A stretch of 64,000 bases of DNA. Source: Parapedobacter composti. GTDB taxonomy: Bacteria > Bacteroidota > Bacteroidia > Sphingobacteriales > Sphingobacteriaceae. The stretch is taken from assembly GCF_900112315.1 (NCBI RefSeq), contig NZ_FOLL01000006.1, positions 62,001 to 126,000 on the forward strand, written 5' to 3'. Below are positions 35,508-44,040 of this stretch, piece by piece (the stretch's first letter is position 1; each line of letters opens with the position of its first letter). The notes beneath the pieces were generated by a model that was given only the letters and a program-made list of their open reading frames with translations, had not been told where the DNA came from and made no database searches. A program made the position numbers and the translations under genes.

Positions 35508-36353
35508 ATGGAAACAAGAAGAACGTTCATTCAGAAAGGCCTACTGGGCATGACAGTGGCTGCTATGGCCGGTACCGCGCAGGGAATGACCCAGGTGGGA
35601 TTGCGTAAGCAGAAAGAAGACAAGTTTCAGTTAGGTATAGCGGGATACAGCTTTGTGAAATTCGGATTGGATGAGTCCCTTGCTATGATGAAGCGCATGG
35701 GAGTGCGTTACCTTTGCATCAAGGACTTTCACCTTCCTTTTAAGAGCACTCCTGCAGAAATAACGGCGTTTCATGAGAAGCTGGCTGCGTCCGGCGTAAC
35801 AGGTTATGCGGTTGGGCCTATCTATATGACAAAGTCCCGGGCCGACATCGATAATGCTTTCGAATATGCCAAACGGGTAGGTGTCAAGCTCATTGTCGGT
35901 ATTCCCAACAAGGATGACTTAGCGTATATTTCCGATAAGACCAAGGCATATGACATCCGGTATGCCATTCATAACCACGGACCCGAGGATAAATTATATC
36001 CTAACGCCACGAGTATTTATGAGCTTGTTAAAGGGTTAGATCCGAGAATGGGTTTATGTTTCGATATGGGACATAACATGCGGGACGGCCAGGATCCGAT
36101 TAAGGATTTGGAACGTTACCATAAACGGATATTTGATATTCACCTAAAAAACGTCACTGCTGCAGCCAGAGAGGGGAAGACTTGTGAACTGGGCCGTGGC
36201 GTGATTGATATTCCGAAGTTCGTGAAAATGCTGAGGAAAGTAGGGTACGATGGAAAGTGCAGTCTGGAATTTGAGAAAGACATGAGCGACCCGTTGGCGG
36301 GATTAGCCGAATCTGCCGGTTACTTTAAGGGAGTACAGGATGCATCCGCATAA
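35508..36353 (+). CDS. Exported sugar phosphate isomerase/epimerase-like TIM-barrel protein
   Basis: 281 residues from the ATG at 35508. The start METRRTFIQKGLLGMTVAAMAG is a twin-arginine signal; an ORF beginning upstream at 35448 would bury it and is rejected. The barrel (AP endonuclease 2 / xylose isomerase-like) shows AIHNHGPEDK, MGLCFDMGHNM, FDIHLKNV and SLEFEKD, which supply the His, Asp and Glu metal ligands. Related exported proteins isomerise or cleave keto-sugars made by neighbouring Gfo/Idh enzymes. It is 52 bases from such a gene. Confidence 0.9.
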   Translation: METRRTFIQKGLLGMTVAAMAGTAQGMTQVGLRKQKEDKFQLGIAGYSFVKFGLDESLAMMKRMGVRYLCIKDFHLPFKSTPAEITAFHEKLAASGVTGYAVGPIYMTKSRADIDNAFEYAKRVGVKLIVGIPNKDDLAYISDKTKAYDIRYAIHNHGPEDKLYPNATSIYELVKGLDPRMGLCFDMGHNMRDGQDPIKDLERYHKRIFDIHLKNVTAAAREGKTCELGRGVIDIPKFVKMLRKVGYDGKCSLEFEKDMSDPLAGLAESAGYFKGVQDASA

Positions 36354-36404
36354 GTGTGCGCGTTTACGAACAATGCGTTTGAATTTTAAAATCAATTATA
36401 GATA

Positions 36405-37829
36405 ATGAAGAAGAGTGAATATTCAAGAAGGATTTTTCTTAAGCATGCAATGCTCGCATCTGCCGCAGCAGCGGTGGCACCGGGGCTGTTGATGGCTAAG
36501 CCGAAATTGGCTGCAGCAAATGAACGGGTAAACCTGGCCTGTATCGGTATCGGAAATCGTGGAGGTGAAATCATCCGCGAACTGTATGATACAGGGTTGG
36601 CCAATATCGTAGCCTTGTGCGATGTAGATATGGAAGCTCCGCACACGCACCGGATTTTAAAGCAGTTTCCCGATGTGCCCAGGTTCCAGGATTTCCGGGA
36701 GATGTTTGATAAGATGGGCAATCAAATCGATGCGGTGTCTATCGGCGTACCTGATCATTCCCATTTTCCGATCACCATGCATGCCATGGGATTGGGTAAG
36801 CACGTATATGTGGAAAAGCCGCTTGCCCGTACCTTCCAGGAATGCGAACTGCTCATGAAAGCTGCCCGGAAATACCGAAACGTAGTTACTCAAATGGGTA
36901 ATCAAGGGCATTCTGCGGCTAATTATTTTCAGTTTAAGAGTTGGGTTGATGCCGGAATAATCAAGGATGTGACCGCGATAACAGCGCATATGAATTCTCC
37001 GCGCCGTTGGCATGGATGGGATCCGAACATCAAATCGTTCCCGCCTGCCGAGCCCATCCCCGATACGCTGGACTGGGAACTTTGGCACGCGGCCATTGCG
37101 CAACAGCACGATTTTAACAAAGATTATATTAACGGGCAATGGCGCTGCTGGTATGATTTCGGAATGGGCGCTTTAGGTGACTGGGGCGCGCATATCATTG
37201 ACACGGCTCATGAGTTCCTTGATTTGGGACTGCCGTATGAAGTGGAATGTACCAAAGCCACAGGCCACAATCCCTTTTTCTTTCCGATGTCTTCGACCAT
37301 CGTCTTCAGATTCCCTAAGCGTAAGCGTATGCCTGCGCTTGACATTACCTGGTATGATGGATTGGATAATCTGCCACCTATACCGGAAGGGTATGGTGTC
37401 TCGGGCTTAGATCCCAATATCCCGCCCCCGAGTACGGGCGAACTTGAGCCGGTGAAACTGAATCCGGGAAAAATCATTTACAGCAAGGAGCTGACGTTCA
37501 AGGGAGGATCCCACGGCAGTACGCTTTCTATTATCCCAGAGGAAAAGGCGAAGGATATGGCCTCCCGTTTGCCTGAAGTGCCCAAGAGTCCGTCCAATCA
37601 TTTTGCTAACTTCCTGAAGGCTTGTAAGGGTGAGGAGAAAACCCGGTCGCCGTTCGAGGTTGCAGGGCCACTAAGCCAAGTATTTTCATTGGGAGTATTG
37701 GCTCAAAGATTGAATACAAAACTGGAATTCGATCGGAAGAAAAAAGTAATTACCAACAATCAGGCGGCCAATGACCTGTTGGTAGGCCCTCCGCCGCGAA
37801 AGGGCTGGGAACAGTATTACCGGGTATAA
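36405..37829 (+). CDS. Exported Gfo/Idh/MocA-family oxidoreductase (second, Tat signal)
   Basis: 474 residues with a twin-arginine signal (YSRRIFLKHAMLASAAAAVAP), NAD-binding fold (NLACIGIGNRGGEII) and the VYVEKPLART motif. It is longer than the first oxidoreductase of the island and clearly divergent from it, suggesting a different position or substrate specificity. It is downstream of the isomerase and ends at a strong terminator, closing the island. Confidence 0.93.
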   Translation: MKKSEYSRRIFLKHAMLASAAAAVAPGLLMAKPKLAAANERVNLACIGIGNRGGEIIRELYDTGLANIVALCDVDMEAPHTHRILKQFPDVPRFQDFREMFDKMGNQIDAVSIGVPDHSHFPITMHAMGLGKHVYVEKPLARTFQECELLMKAARKYRNVVTQMGNQGHSAANYFQFKSWVDAGIIKDVTAITAHMNSPRRWHGWDPNIKSFPPAEPIPDTLDWELWHAAIAQQHDFNKDYINGQWRCWYDFGMGALGDWGAHIIDTAHEFLDLGLPYEVECTKATGHNPFFFPMSSTIVFRFPKRKRMPALDITWYDGLDNLPPIPEGYGVSGLDPNIPPPSTGELEPVKLNPGKIIYSKELTFKGGSHGSTLSIIPEEKAKDMASRLPEVPKSPSNHFANFLKACKGEEKTRSPFEVAGPLSQVFSLGVLAQRLNTKLEFDRKKKVITNNQAANDLLVGPPPRKGWEQYYRV

Positions 37830-37854
37830 GTTAGCCGGCTAAAGTGGAATAACA

Positions 37855-37897
37855 CGGATGTTACGGACATTTGTTCGTTTACATCCGTTTTTTTTTT
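37855..37897 (+). terminator. Intrinsic terminator ending the sugar-oxidation island
   Basis: ACGGATGT (37855-37862) pairs with ACATCCGT (37882-37889) and is followed by an uninterrupted T-run. It lies 26 bases after the oxidoreductase stop and just before the next gene. Confidence 0.8.
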
Positions 37898-37911
37898 ATA
37901 TCTTCACCTGC

Positions 37912-38712
37912 ATGATTAGCAGGTGGCCCATACTCCTTCTGATCTCCTTTGGATGCAACGCCCAGACCTACCTCGGACCAAGATACCAGGCCATGGGTCA
38001 TACGGGAGCGGCCCTTCAGGGAATATATAGCTTGACGGCGAATCCGGCAGGCTTAGCCGGAATGGATCGCCCTATGGCTACCATTACGCATCAATATCAT
38101 TTTCTTACAACAGATATTGCCACGCAACAGGCTATGTTGGGCCTGCCTACACGTCTGGGTACGTTTGGCGTTGCCGCCAGCCGGTATGGCATACAGCAGG
38201 GGTATCAGGAACTCAGGGGTGGCTTTACATTGGCCAAACGATTTGGCCCGCAGTTTTCTGTAGGGCTTTCTACCGTTTTTCATCAGCTTTTTATTCCATA
38301 TTATTTAACCAATAGGTCATTCTCAGTCGATTTAGGTGTGCAGTATGCATTGGAGCAAGGTACAGCGGTGGGATTCCAATATACCAACATCGGTAGCGCA
38401 CGTTACGGGCAGGATATATATGGCACTATTCCGGCTTACGCCATATTCGGAATAAGCCATCCCATGGGTGAGGTGAGGCTTTCGGCCGATGCGGCATACC
38501 GAAGTGAGGAAGAAGTGCTTAGCGGGCATTTGGGATTGGAATACCAAATAGGAACGGTATTGTGCCTGCGCGGCGGGCTTTCTGTGAACCCGGTTTTGCA
38601 GCATGCCGGCTTCGGCATCGTCTGGCGGCATTTCGTCTTCGATGCTGCGGCAACTTTTCATCCCCGTTTAGGTACATCTCCGCAAATAGGTGTGTGCTAT
38701 GCGTTTAGATAA
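37912..38712 (+). CDS. PorV/PorQ-like outer-membrane beta-barrel protein
   Basis: 266 residues from the ATG at 37912, which starts at the signal peptide (MISRWPILLLISFGCNAQ). YQAMGHTGAALQGIYSLTANPAGLA at the start of the mature part is typical of PorV/PorQ-type barrels (UPF0164-like) of Bacteroidota, some of which belong to the type IX secretion system. The remaining sequence alternates aromatic and polar residues and ends in Phe-Arg, as outer-membrane barrels often do. The stop overlaps the start of the next gene by 14 bases, so the two probably work together. Confidence 0.72.
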   Translation: MISRWPILLLISFGCNAQTYLGPRYQAMGHTGAALQGIYSLTANPAGLAGMDRPMATITHQYHFLTTDIATQQAMLGLPTRLGTFGVAASRYGIQQGYQELRGGFTLAKRFGPQFSVGLSTVFHQLFIPYYLTNRSFSVDLGVQYALEQGTAVGFQYTNIGSARYGQDIYGTIPAYAIFGISHPMGEVRLSADAAYRSEEEVLSGHLGLEYQIGTVLCLRGGLSVNPVLQHAGFGIVWRHFVFDAAATFHPRLGTSPQIGVCYAFR

Positions 38713-40747
38713 ATTGATCATAACCCTTATCGCTGTTTTGCTGGTGAGTGTGCTGAAGGCACAGACCGAACCGGATATATGGGTGGAACAGTTGATGGAA
38801 TTGACTGCAGAGGAACTGCCAGAGGACGTGGATTTATCAGAATTGGTAGAACGCTTGCACTACTATCAAAATCATCCTATTGATCTAAACCGTACTGATG
38901 GGACAGAGTTGCTGGAATTGCAGTTTCTGCCGCAATCGTTTGTCGAGAACCTGTTGGCTTACCGCGAGTATACCGGGCGTTTTTTGTCAGTATATGAGTT
39001 GCAGGTTATTGATGGGGTGGAGGAACGGTTGTTGCGGTGGCTTATGCCTTATGTTAGCGTGGATACACGTTCGTCACTCCGGGAAATAGGGTTGGATAGC
39101 CTATTACGTGCCGGGAGGCATGAACTCATGGTCCGGTATGGCCGTACATTGCAACAGCGGCGCGGGTATACCATCACAGATGAAGCCCGATCACGTTACC
39201 TGGGTAGTCCTGATCAATTGTTGGTGCGTTACCGGCTTCACCTAAGCCGGGATATCCAGTTTGCCGTTAATATGAAAAAGGACGCAGGGGAAGCCTTTTT
39301 CAGCGGCGCGCAACGATATGGTTTCGATTTTTATTCCGGCAGCCTGTATGTGCGCAACCAGGGTATGCTCCAACACGCTGTAATAGGCGACTATGCCCTG
39401 CAGCTGGGGCAGGGAGCGGCCATGTGGAATGGGCTTGGTTTCGGCAAGAGTGCCATAATGCACGGCATGGCCCGCCAGGCTACGGGCATACGGCCCTATA
39501 CATCTACCAACGAAATCCGGTTCCTGCGAGGGGCAGCCGCTACTATTGGCTCAGGGCGTTTCGCGATCACGCCTTTCTTTTCGTGGCGCCGTATGGATGG
39601 TTCGGTTTCCCACACCGCTGATGGACGCGCTATCGTCACGTCTTTCGGTGAGACGGGTTTACACCGAACACCTTCGGAGGTTGCCGGCCGCGGCGCAGTG
39701 AAACAATGGGTGTATGGCGCTGATGTGCAGTACCGGCATCGGCAACTGCGGATAGGCAGTGCCGTATTCCACACCCGTTTAGATGCTGAGGTGACGGCGC
39801 CTTCACAGTTGCGTAACCGTTTCGTATTCAATGGTGATCGCCTTTGGAACACCAGTTTATACTATAATTATTCACTGCATGGGGTATACCTGTTTGGCGA
39901 AGCGGCCCATAGCTTGGGAAGTGGCTATGCTTTCGTGAATGGGCTCATGGCGTCCCTGCATCCGCACCTTTCTTTGGGACTTCATTACCGCAATTACCGG
40001 CCGGACTATCATTCGTTTTTCAATCAGGGCATTGCAGAAAGCAACACCGCGTTCAATGAGCGCGGATTTTACTCGGGGCTGGTATACCATCCCAGCAGAA
40101 CCGTGGAATGGGTGTTATACGCCGATGTTTTCCGTTTCCCGTGGTTACGCTATCGCGTAGACGCGCCATCACGGGGAATAGATCTGTTCAGCCAGTTTAC
40201 TTATACCTGGTATAAAAAAGCCAATGTTTCTGTTCGTTACCGTTTCCGCCAGCGCGAAGAGAACACGTCTGCGGAACTTCAACACCATACCGTGGTGCCC
40301 GTTGTTCGGCAGCAGATGCGCATCAGCGGGCAGTATAAGGTAAACGATGTATGGCAGATGCGCAGCCGTATAGAATCATCCTATTACCGAAAGGAAGCTG
40401 CGCCTTTGGAGATTGGTTGGTTGGTTTACCACGATGTCATTTGCAAACCGATGAACGGGCGATGGAGCGGCAATGCCCGTATTGCGGTGTTCAATACGCC
40501 GAGCTACAATTCTCGTATTTATGCTTATGAAAACGATGTGCTGTATGCCGGTTCCTTCCCATTATACCATCAAAATGGGATCCGTACCTACATCAACCTG
40601 CGCCGGCGGTTCGGCCGTATGACGGACGTATGGCTCCGATATGCCTTGTCTGTCTACCGGGGCACCGCAGAGATTGGCAGCGGACTAGACACCATCGAAG
40701 GGAGCAGACGTTCGGATGTACGGTTACAAGTTCGATGGAGGTTTTAG
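38699..40747 (+). CDS. Exported helix-hairpin-helix protein with C-terminal beta-barrel
   Basis: 682 residues from the ATG at 38699 (MRLDKLIITLIAVLLVSVLKAQ, signal peptide). Residues 45-120 hold a helix-hairpin-helix region (HPIDLNRTDGTELLELQFLP, VYELQVIDGVEE) of the ComEA type that normally binds DNA backbone. From about residue 145 to the end the sequence is barrel-like, with alternating Tyr/Arg-rich strands ending in WRF, typical of outer-membrane insertion. So a DNA-binding-type module would face the periplasm under a barrel. It shares an operon-like overlap with the PorV-like gene, and comEC lies 1.2 kb downstream. Function unproven. Confidence 0.78.
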   Translation: MRLDKLIITLIAVLLVSVLKAQTEPDIWVEQLMELTAEELPEDVDLSELVERLHYYQNHPIDLNRTDGTELLELQFLPQSFVENLLAYREYTGRFLSVYELQVIDGVEERLLRWLMPYVSVDTRSSLREIGLDSLLRAGRHELMVRYGRTLQQRRGYTITDEARSRYLGSPDQLLVRYRLHLSRDIQFAVNMKKDAGEAFFSGAQRYGFDFYSGSLYVRNQGMLQHAVIGDYALQLGQGAAMWNGLGFGKSAIMHGMARQATGIRPYTSTNEIRFLRGAAATIGSGRFAITPFFSWRRMDGSVSHTADGRAIVTSFGETGLHRTPSEVAGRGAVKQWVYGADVQYRHRQLRIGSAVFHTRLDAEVTAPSQLRNRFVFNGDRLWNTSLYYNYSLHGVYLFGEAAHSLGSGYAFVNGLMASLHPHLSLGLHYRNYRPDYHSFFNQGIAESNTAFNERGFYSGLVYHPSRTVEWVLYADVFRFPWLRYRVDAPSRGIDLFSQFTYTWYKKANVSVRYRFRQREENTSAELQHHTVVPVVRQQMRISGQYKVNDVWQMRSRIESSYYRKEAAPLEIGWLVYHDVICKPMNGRWSGNARIAVFNTPSYNSRIYAYENDVLYAGSFPLYHQNGIRTYINLRRRFGRMTDVWLRYALSVYRGTAEIGSGLDTIEGSRRSDVRLQVRWRF

Positions 40748-40796
40748 CATGGATTGAAATGTAAGTATTTTCGGTATGTTTACAAACCCTGATTAG

Positions 40797-41942
40797 ATGA
40801 TTATGCACGTCCTTATAGCTCCGAATGCATTCAAAAACGCGTTAAATGCCCGCGAAGTTGCCGAGGCCATCCAAACGGGCCTGCTGGCAAGCAAACTGTA
40901 TTGTTCATGTACATGTTTTCCGATAGGCGATGGGGGCGACGGTACTGGCGAACTGCTTGTTAATCGGTTGGGCGGCGAACAGGTAGAGGCTGTTGTTACT
41001 GATCCTTCGGGAAGATCGGTAAGCGCCGGATTTGGATGGATAGCCGACAGGCGCATGGCGGTCATCGAAATGGCGGCGGCATCCGGACTGCACCTTCTGG
41101 CGTCTGACGAACGGAACCCGCTTCGAGCTTCGTCTGTCGGCGCGGGGCAACTTATAAAGGCCGCATTGGACCTTAATCCCAGGGATTTGGTCATTGCGAT
41201 GGGAGGTACCGCGACCATAGACGGTGGAAGCGGCATGCTTGCCGCTTTGGGCGTACGCTTTATCAATGACGAAGGCAACGAAATAACTGATTTTCCTGCT
41301 GGTTTGAGAAAGCTGAGGACGATTGACCGGTCGGCTCTGGACAGGCGGTTGCTGGATTGTAACGTTACGGTACTGTGTGATGTGGACAATCCCTTGCTCG
41401 GTAAAAATGGTGCCGCTCGTGTTTTCGGAGCCCAGAAGGGCGCAGACTTGGCTATGGTAGCACAATTGGAGGCGCTGCTTCATCGGTTTTCCGTGGTCAT
41501 ACAGGCAGAAACCGGTATTGCAGTAGCCGACCTAGCGTCGGGGGGCGTAGCTGGGGGCGCAAGCGCAGGCTGGTACGGAATAGTAGGGGCAACCTTGGTA
41601 AAAGGTATCGACTATTTTCTTGACATAACCCGTTTCGACGATGTTCTGAGGAATGCAGATTTGGTAATTACCGGCGAGGGCAGTATTGATGAGCAAACGT
41701 TGCACGGTAAGGGCCCTTACGGAGTAGCCCGCCGGGCAAAGCGTAACGGGGTGCCTGTTATCGGCCTGGCTGGCCGGATTCCCGTCACCGTCAGTGCGGA
41801 ACTGAATCGGTATTTTGATGCGTTACTGGCCATAAACAATGGGCCAGATACCTTGGAGGAGGCGCTGGCTGCGACCTCCGTAAACCTTGAGCGGATAGCT
41901 ATGCAACTTGGAAATTTGTATGCTGCCAAATCCGATACATAG
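40797..41942 (+). CDS. glxK: Glycerate kinase
   Basis: 381 residues of the type I glycerate kinase family: HVLIAPNAFKNALNAREVAEAI at the start, GDGGDGTGELL, GGTATIDGGSGMLAALG and TGEGSIDEQTLHGKGP. It phosphorylates D-glycerate to 2- or 3-phosphoglycerate. Two in-frame ATGs (40797 and 40803) are possible. Its last 23 bases overlap comEC, implying one transcript although the functions are unrelated. Confidence 0.95.
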   Translation: MIMHVLIAPNAFKNALNAREVAEAIQTGLLASKLYCSCTCFPIGDGGDGTGELLVNRLGGEQVEAVVTDPSGRSVSAGFGWIADRRMAVIEMAAASGLHLLASDERNPLRASSVGAGQLIKAALDLNPRDLVIAMGGTATIDGGSGMLAALGVRFINDEGNEITDFPAGLRKLRTIDRSALDRRLLDCNVTVLCDVDNPLLGKNGAARVFGAQKGADLAMVAQLEALLHRFSVVIQAETGIAVADLASGGVAGGASAGWYGIVGATLVKGIDYFLDITRFDDVLRNADLVITGEGSIDEQTLHGKGPYGVARRAKRNGVPVIGLAGRIPVTVSAELNRYFDALLAINNGPDTLEEALAATSVNLERIAMQLGNLYAAKSDT

Positions 41943-44040
41943 AGGGCATGTACCATTTGCCCGTTTGCTTTTTGCGCTGTTGGTTGGGATAAGTCTCGGC
42001 TATGCAGCGGAACCAAACCGCACGGTTTATTTAACGGTATGCGGACTGTTGGCGGCAGTAGTGCTGATTTTCATGGGGATGCTATGGTACACGCGTTTAC
42101 GGAAATATCAACATTACGGGGTATTGGGTCTTCTGGTTCTGGTTTCCTTGGCAGCCGCAGGTTTAATTAGGACCTGGCAGCCGCACCCCGGCATCGATCG
42201 AAAGCATTTTAGTCATTATCCCGCCGCGGCATTGGTCGGTTATGTTGGTGATGAACCGACCGTACGGGGAGAAACCATACGTTTTCCGCTGATGGTAACT
42301 CACGTGTATGGCGACAGTGGCATGGCGGCGGTACGGGGCACGCTTATGCTCACCATCCATCGTGCGGACACCCTACCCATCGCTTTTACCTACGGCGATG
42401 AACTCATTGTTCCTGCAACATATCGGCAGGTGCCGCCTCCTTACAATCCCGGGGAAATTGATTACCGGAGTTTTCTGGCTAACCGGAATTGCTGGCATCA
42501 GGCCTATATCCCGCTGCATGAAGTGCAAAAGATTGGCAAAGACAAAGGTCTTGCTCTTCGGGCATACGCTCTTTCGGTACGTCAGCAAATGGTTGCGAAA
42601 TTTTCACGGTATATCCGAGACAGGGACGCCTTGTCCATCGCTTCCACATTAATATTGGGTTACCGTGCTGAACTGCGGGAGGAATTGCTCCAGGCGTTTT
42701 CCAATACCGGAACCATACATGTGCTGAGTGTATCCGGTATGCATGTCATTATTGTATATTGGCTTTTTTCAAGGCTGTTCTGGTGGATGGACAGGGGTAC
42801 CGCCCTCCGTGTGGCTAAATTGATGGTTCTGCTTCTCGCCGTCTGGGGGTATGCGTTACTAACCGGATTTTCTCCATCCGTTTTACGGGCGGCTACGATG
42901 GCCAGTTTCGTTATAGCGGGAGCCACATTCAGACGGCAGTCTCGGATTTATAACAGCATAGCTGCTTCCGCTTTCTTTTTATTGTTATATCACCCGAAGT
43001 TCATTGCATATATCGGGTTTCAATTGTCCTATTTAGCCGTACTGGGAATCGTATTTCTTTACGCTTTCTTCCGTCAGGCAGTACCGTCAGGTAACCGGTT
43101 CACCAAGCCTGTGTTAGCATATGCGTCGGTGTCAACGGCCGCTCAGGCCGGTGCGGGGCCGCTGGCGGCTTACCATTTTCATCATTTTCCGCTTTACTTT
43201 CTGCCTGCTAACTTACTGGTCGTTTTACCCGTAAGTGCAATTATGTACCTGGGTTTTGTATTGTTGGCCATTCCGTATGTTCCCTTTGCTTCGGTAATCG
43301 CGGTAGTTTTGGAGCAATTGATTCTGGCGGTGAATAGGGCGCTGCATGTTATTGAAGGATGGCCGGGGTCGGTTGTCAATGGCATTTGGGTGCCTTGGTG
43401 GGAGCTTCCGTTGATGTATGGATTGCTGGTGGCTTTTGTTTTGGCGATGAACTTGCGCAGCAAGCGATGGGCGGTATGCGCAGGGGTATGTATGGTGTTA
43501 TGGACATTGTCTTCGTTTATGTCGTGGTTTTCCCAACACGACAGGGATGAGATGGTTGTCTTTAATGTGCAGGGTGATATCGCTATTGGACTGATTGGGC
43601 AACGAAATGCGTGGCTGTATTCCAATTTAGCTTATCCTGACGACCGTAAAGTAAATTATTCGGTTAGGCCTAAGTTAACAGCCCATGTTCCTGAAAAGGC
43701 CGTCCGTTTCATACCGTATGGGAGCAGTTATGGCGATGGACGTGTTTATGTGAGCGGCCCCGTTATCCAGTTCGGTGGCCGGTGCATGATGATATATGAC
43801 GGCCGGGAGTCTTTTACAGGACATCTGGCTGTTGACATTTTGCTGTTCCGGAATAATCCTTCAATAGCATTGGAGTCCCTCACGAAGATGGTCAGCTGCC
43901 GCCGATTGGTGCTGGATGGTTCAAATAATGACGTCACCATCGCCCGGCTGAAAGCCGAAGCCGAGGCTATGGATATTCCGGTATATGTGTTGAAGAACAA
44001 TTTTGCTTATGTTTGGGACGAGGAAGCCCATTTGCCATGA
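41920..44040 (+). CDS. comEC: ComEC/Rec2 family DNA uptake channel
   Basis: 706 residues from the ATG at 41920 inside the end of the glycerate kinase gene; a TTG four codons upstream is less likely. It has an N-terminal DUF4131-like part, then the Competence domain with about eight membrane segments (LSVSGMHVIIVYWLFSRLFWW, TGFSPSVLRAATMASFV). The C-terminal region after about 520 has a beta-lactamase-like outline but no HxHxDH metal motif, so any nuclease activity is doubtful; shortened forms of this kind are common in Bacteroidota. The protein should carry single-stranded DNA across the inner membrane. It overlaps recQ by four bases (ATGA). Confidence 0.92.
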   Translation: MLPNPIHRGHVPFARLLFALLVGISLGYAAEPNRTVYLTVCGLLAAVVLIFMGMLWYTRLRKYQHYGVLGLLVLVSLAAAGLIRTWQPHPGIDRKHFSHYPAAALVGYVGDEPTVRGETIRFPLMVTHVYGDSGMAAVRGTLMLTIHRADTLPIAFTYGDELIVPATYRQVPPPYNPGEIDYRSFLANRNCWHQAYIPLHEVQKIGKDKGLALRAYALSVRQQMVAKFSRYIRDRDALSIASTLILGYRAELREELLQAFSNTGTIHVLSVSGMHVIIVYWLFSRLFWWMDRGTALRVAKLMVLLLAVWGYALLTGFSPSVLRAATMASFVIAGATFRRQSRIYNSIAASAFFLLLYHPKFIAYIGFQLSYLAVLGIVFLYAFFRQAVPSGNRFTKPVLAYASVSTAAQAGAGPLAAYHFHHFPLYFLPANLLVVLPVSAIMYLGFVLLAIPYVPFASVIAVVLEQLILAVNRALHVIEGWPGSVVNGIWVPWWELPLMYGLLVAFVLAMNLRSKRWAVCAGVCMVLWTLSSFMSWFSQHDRDEMVVFNVQGDIAIGLIGQRNAWLYSNLAYPDDRKVNYSVRPKLTAHVPEKAVRFIPYGSSYGDGRVYVSGPVIQFGGRCMMIYDGRESFTGHLAVDILLFRNNPSIALESLTKMVSCRRLVLDGSNNDVTIARLKAEAEAMDIPVYVLKNNFAYVWDEEAHLP

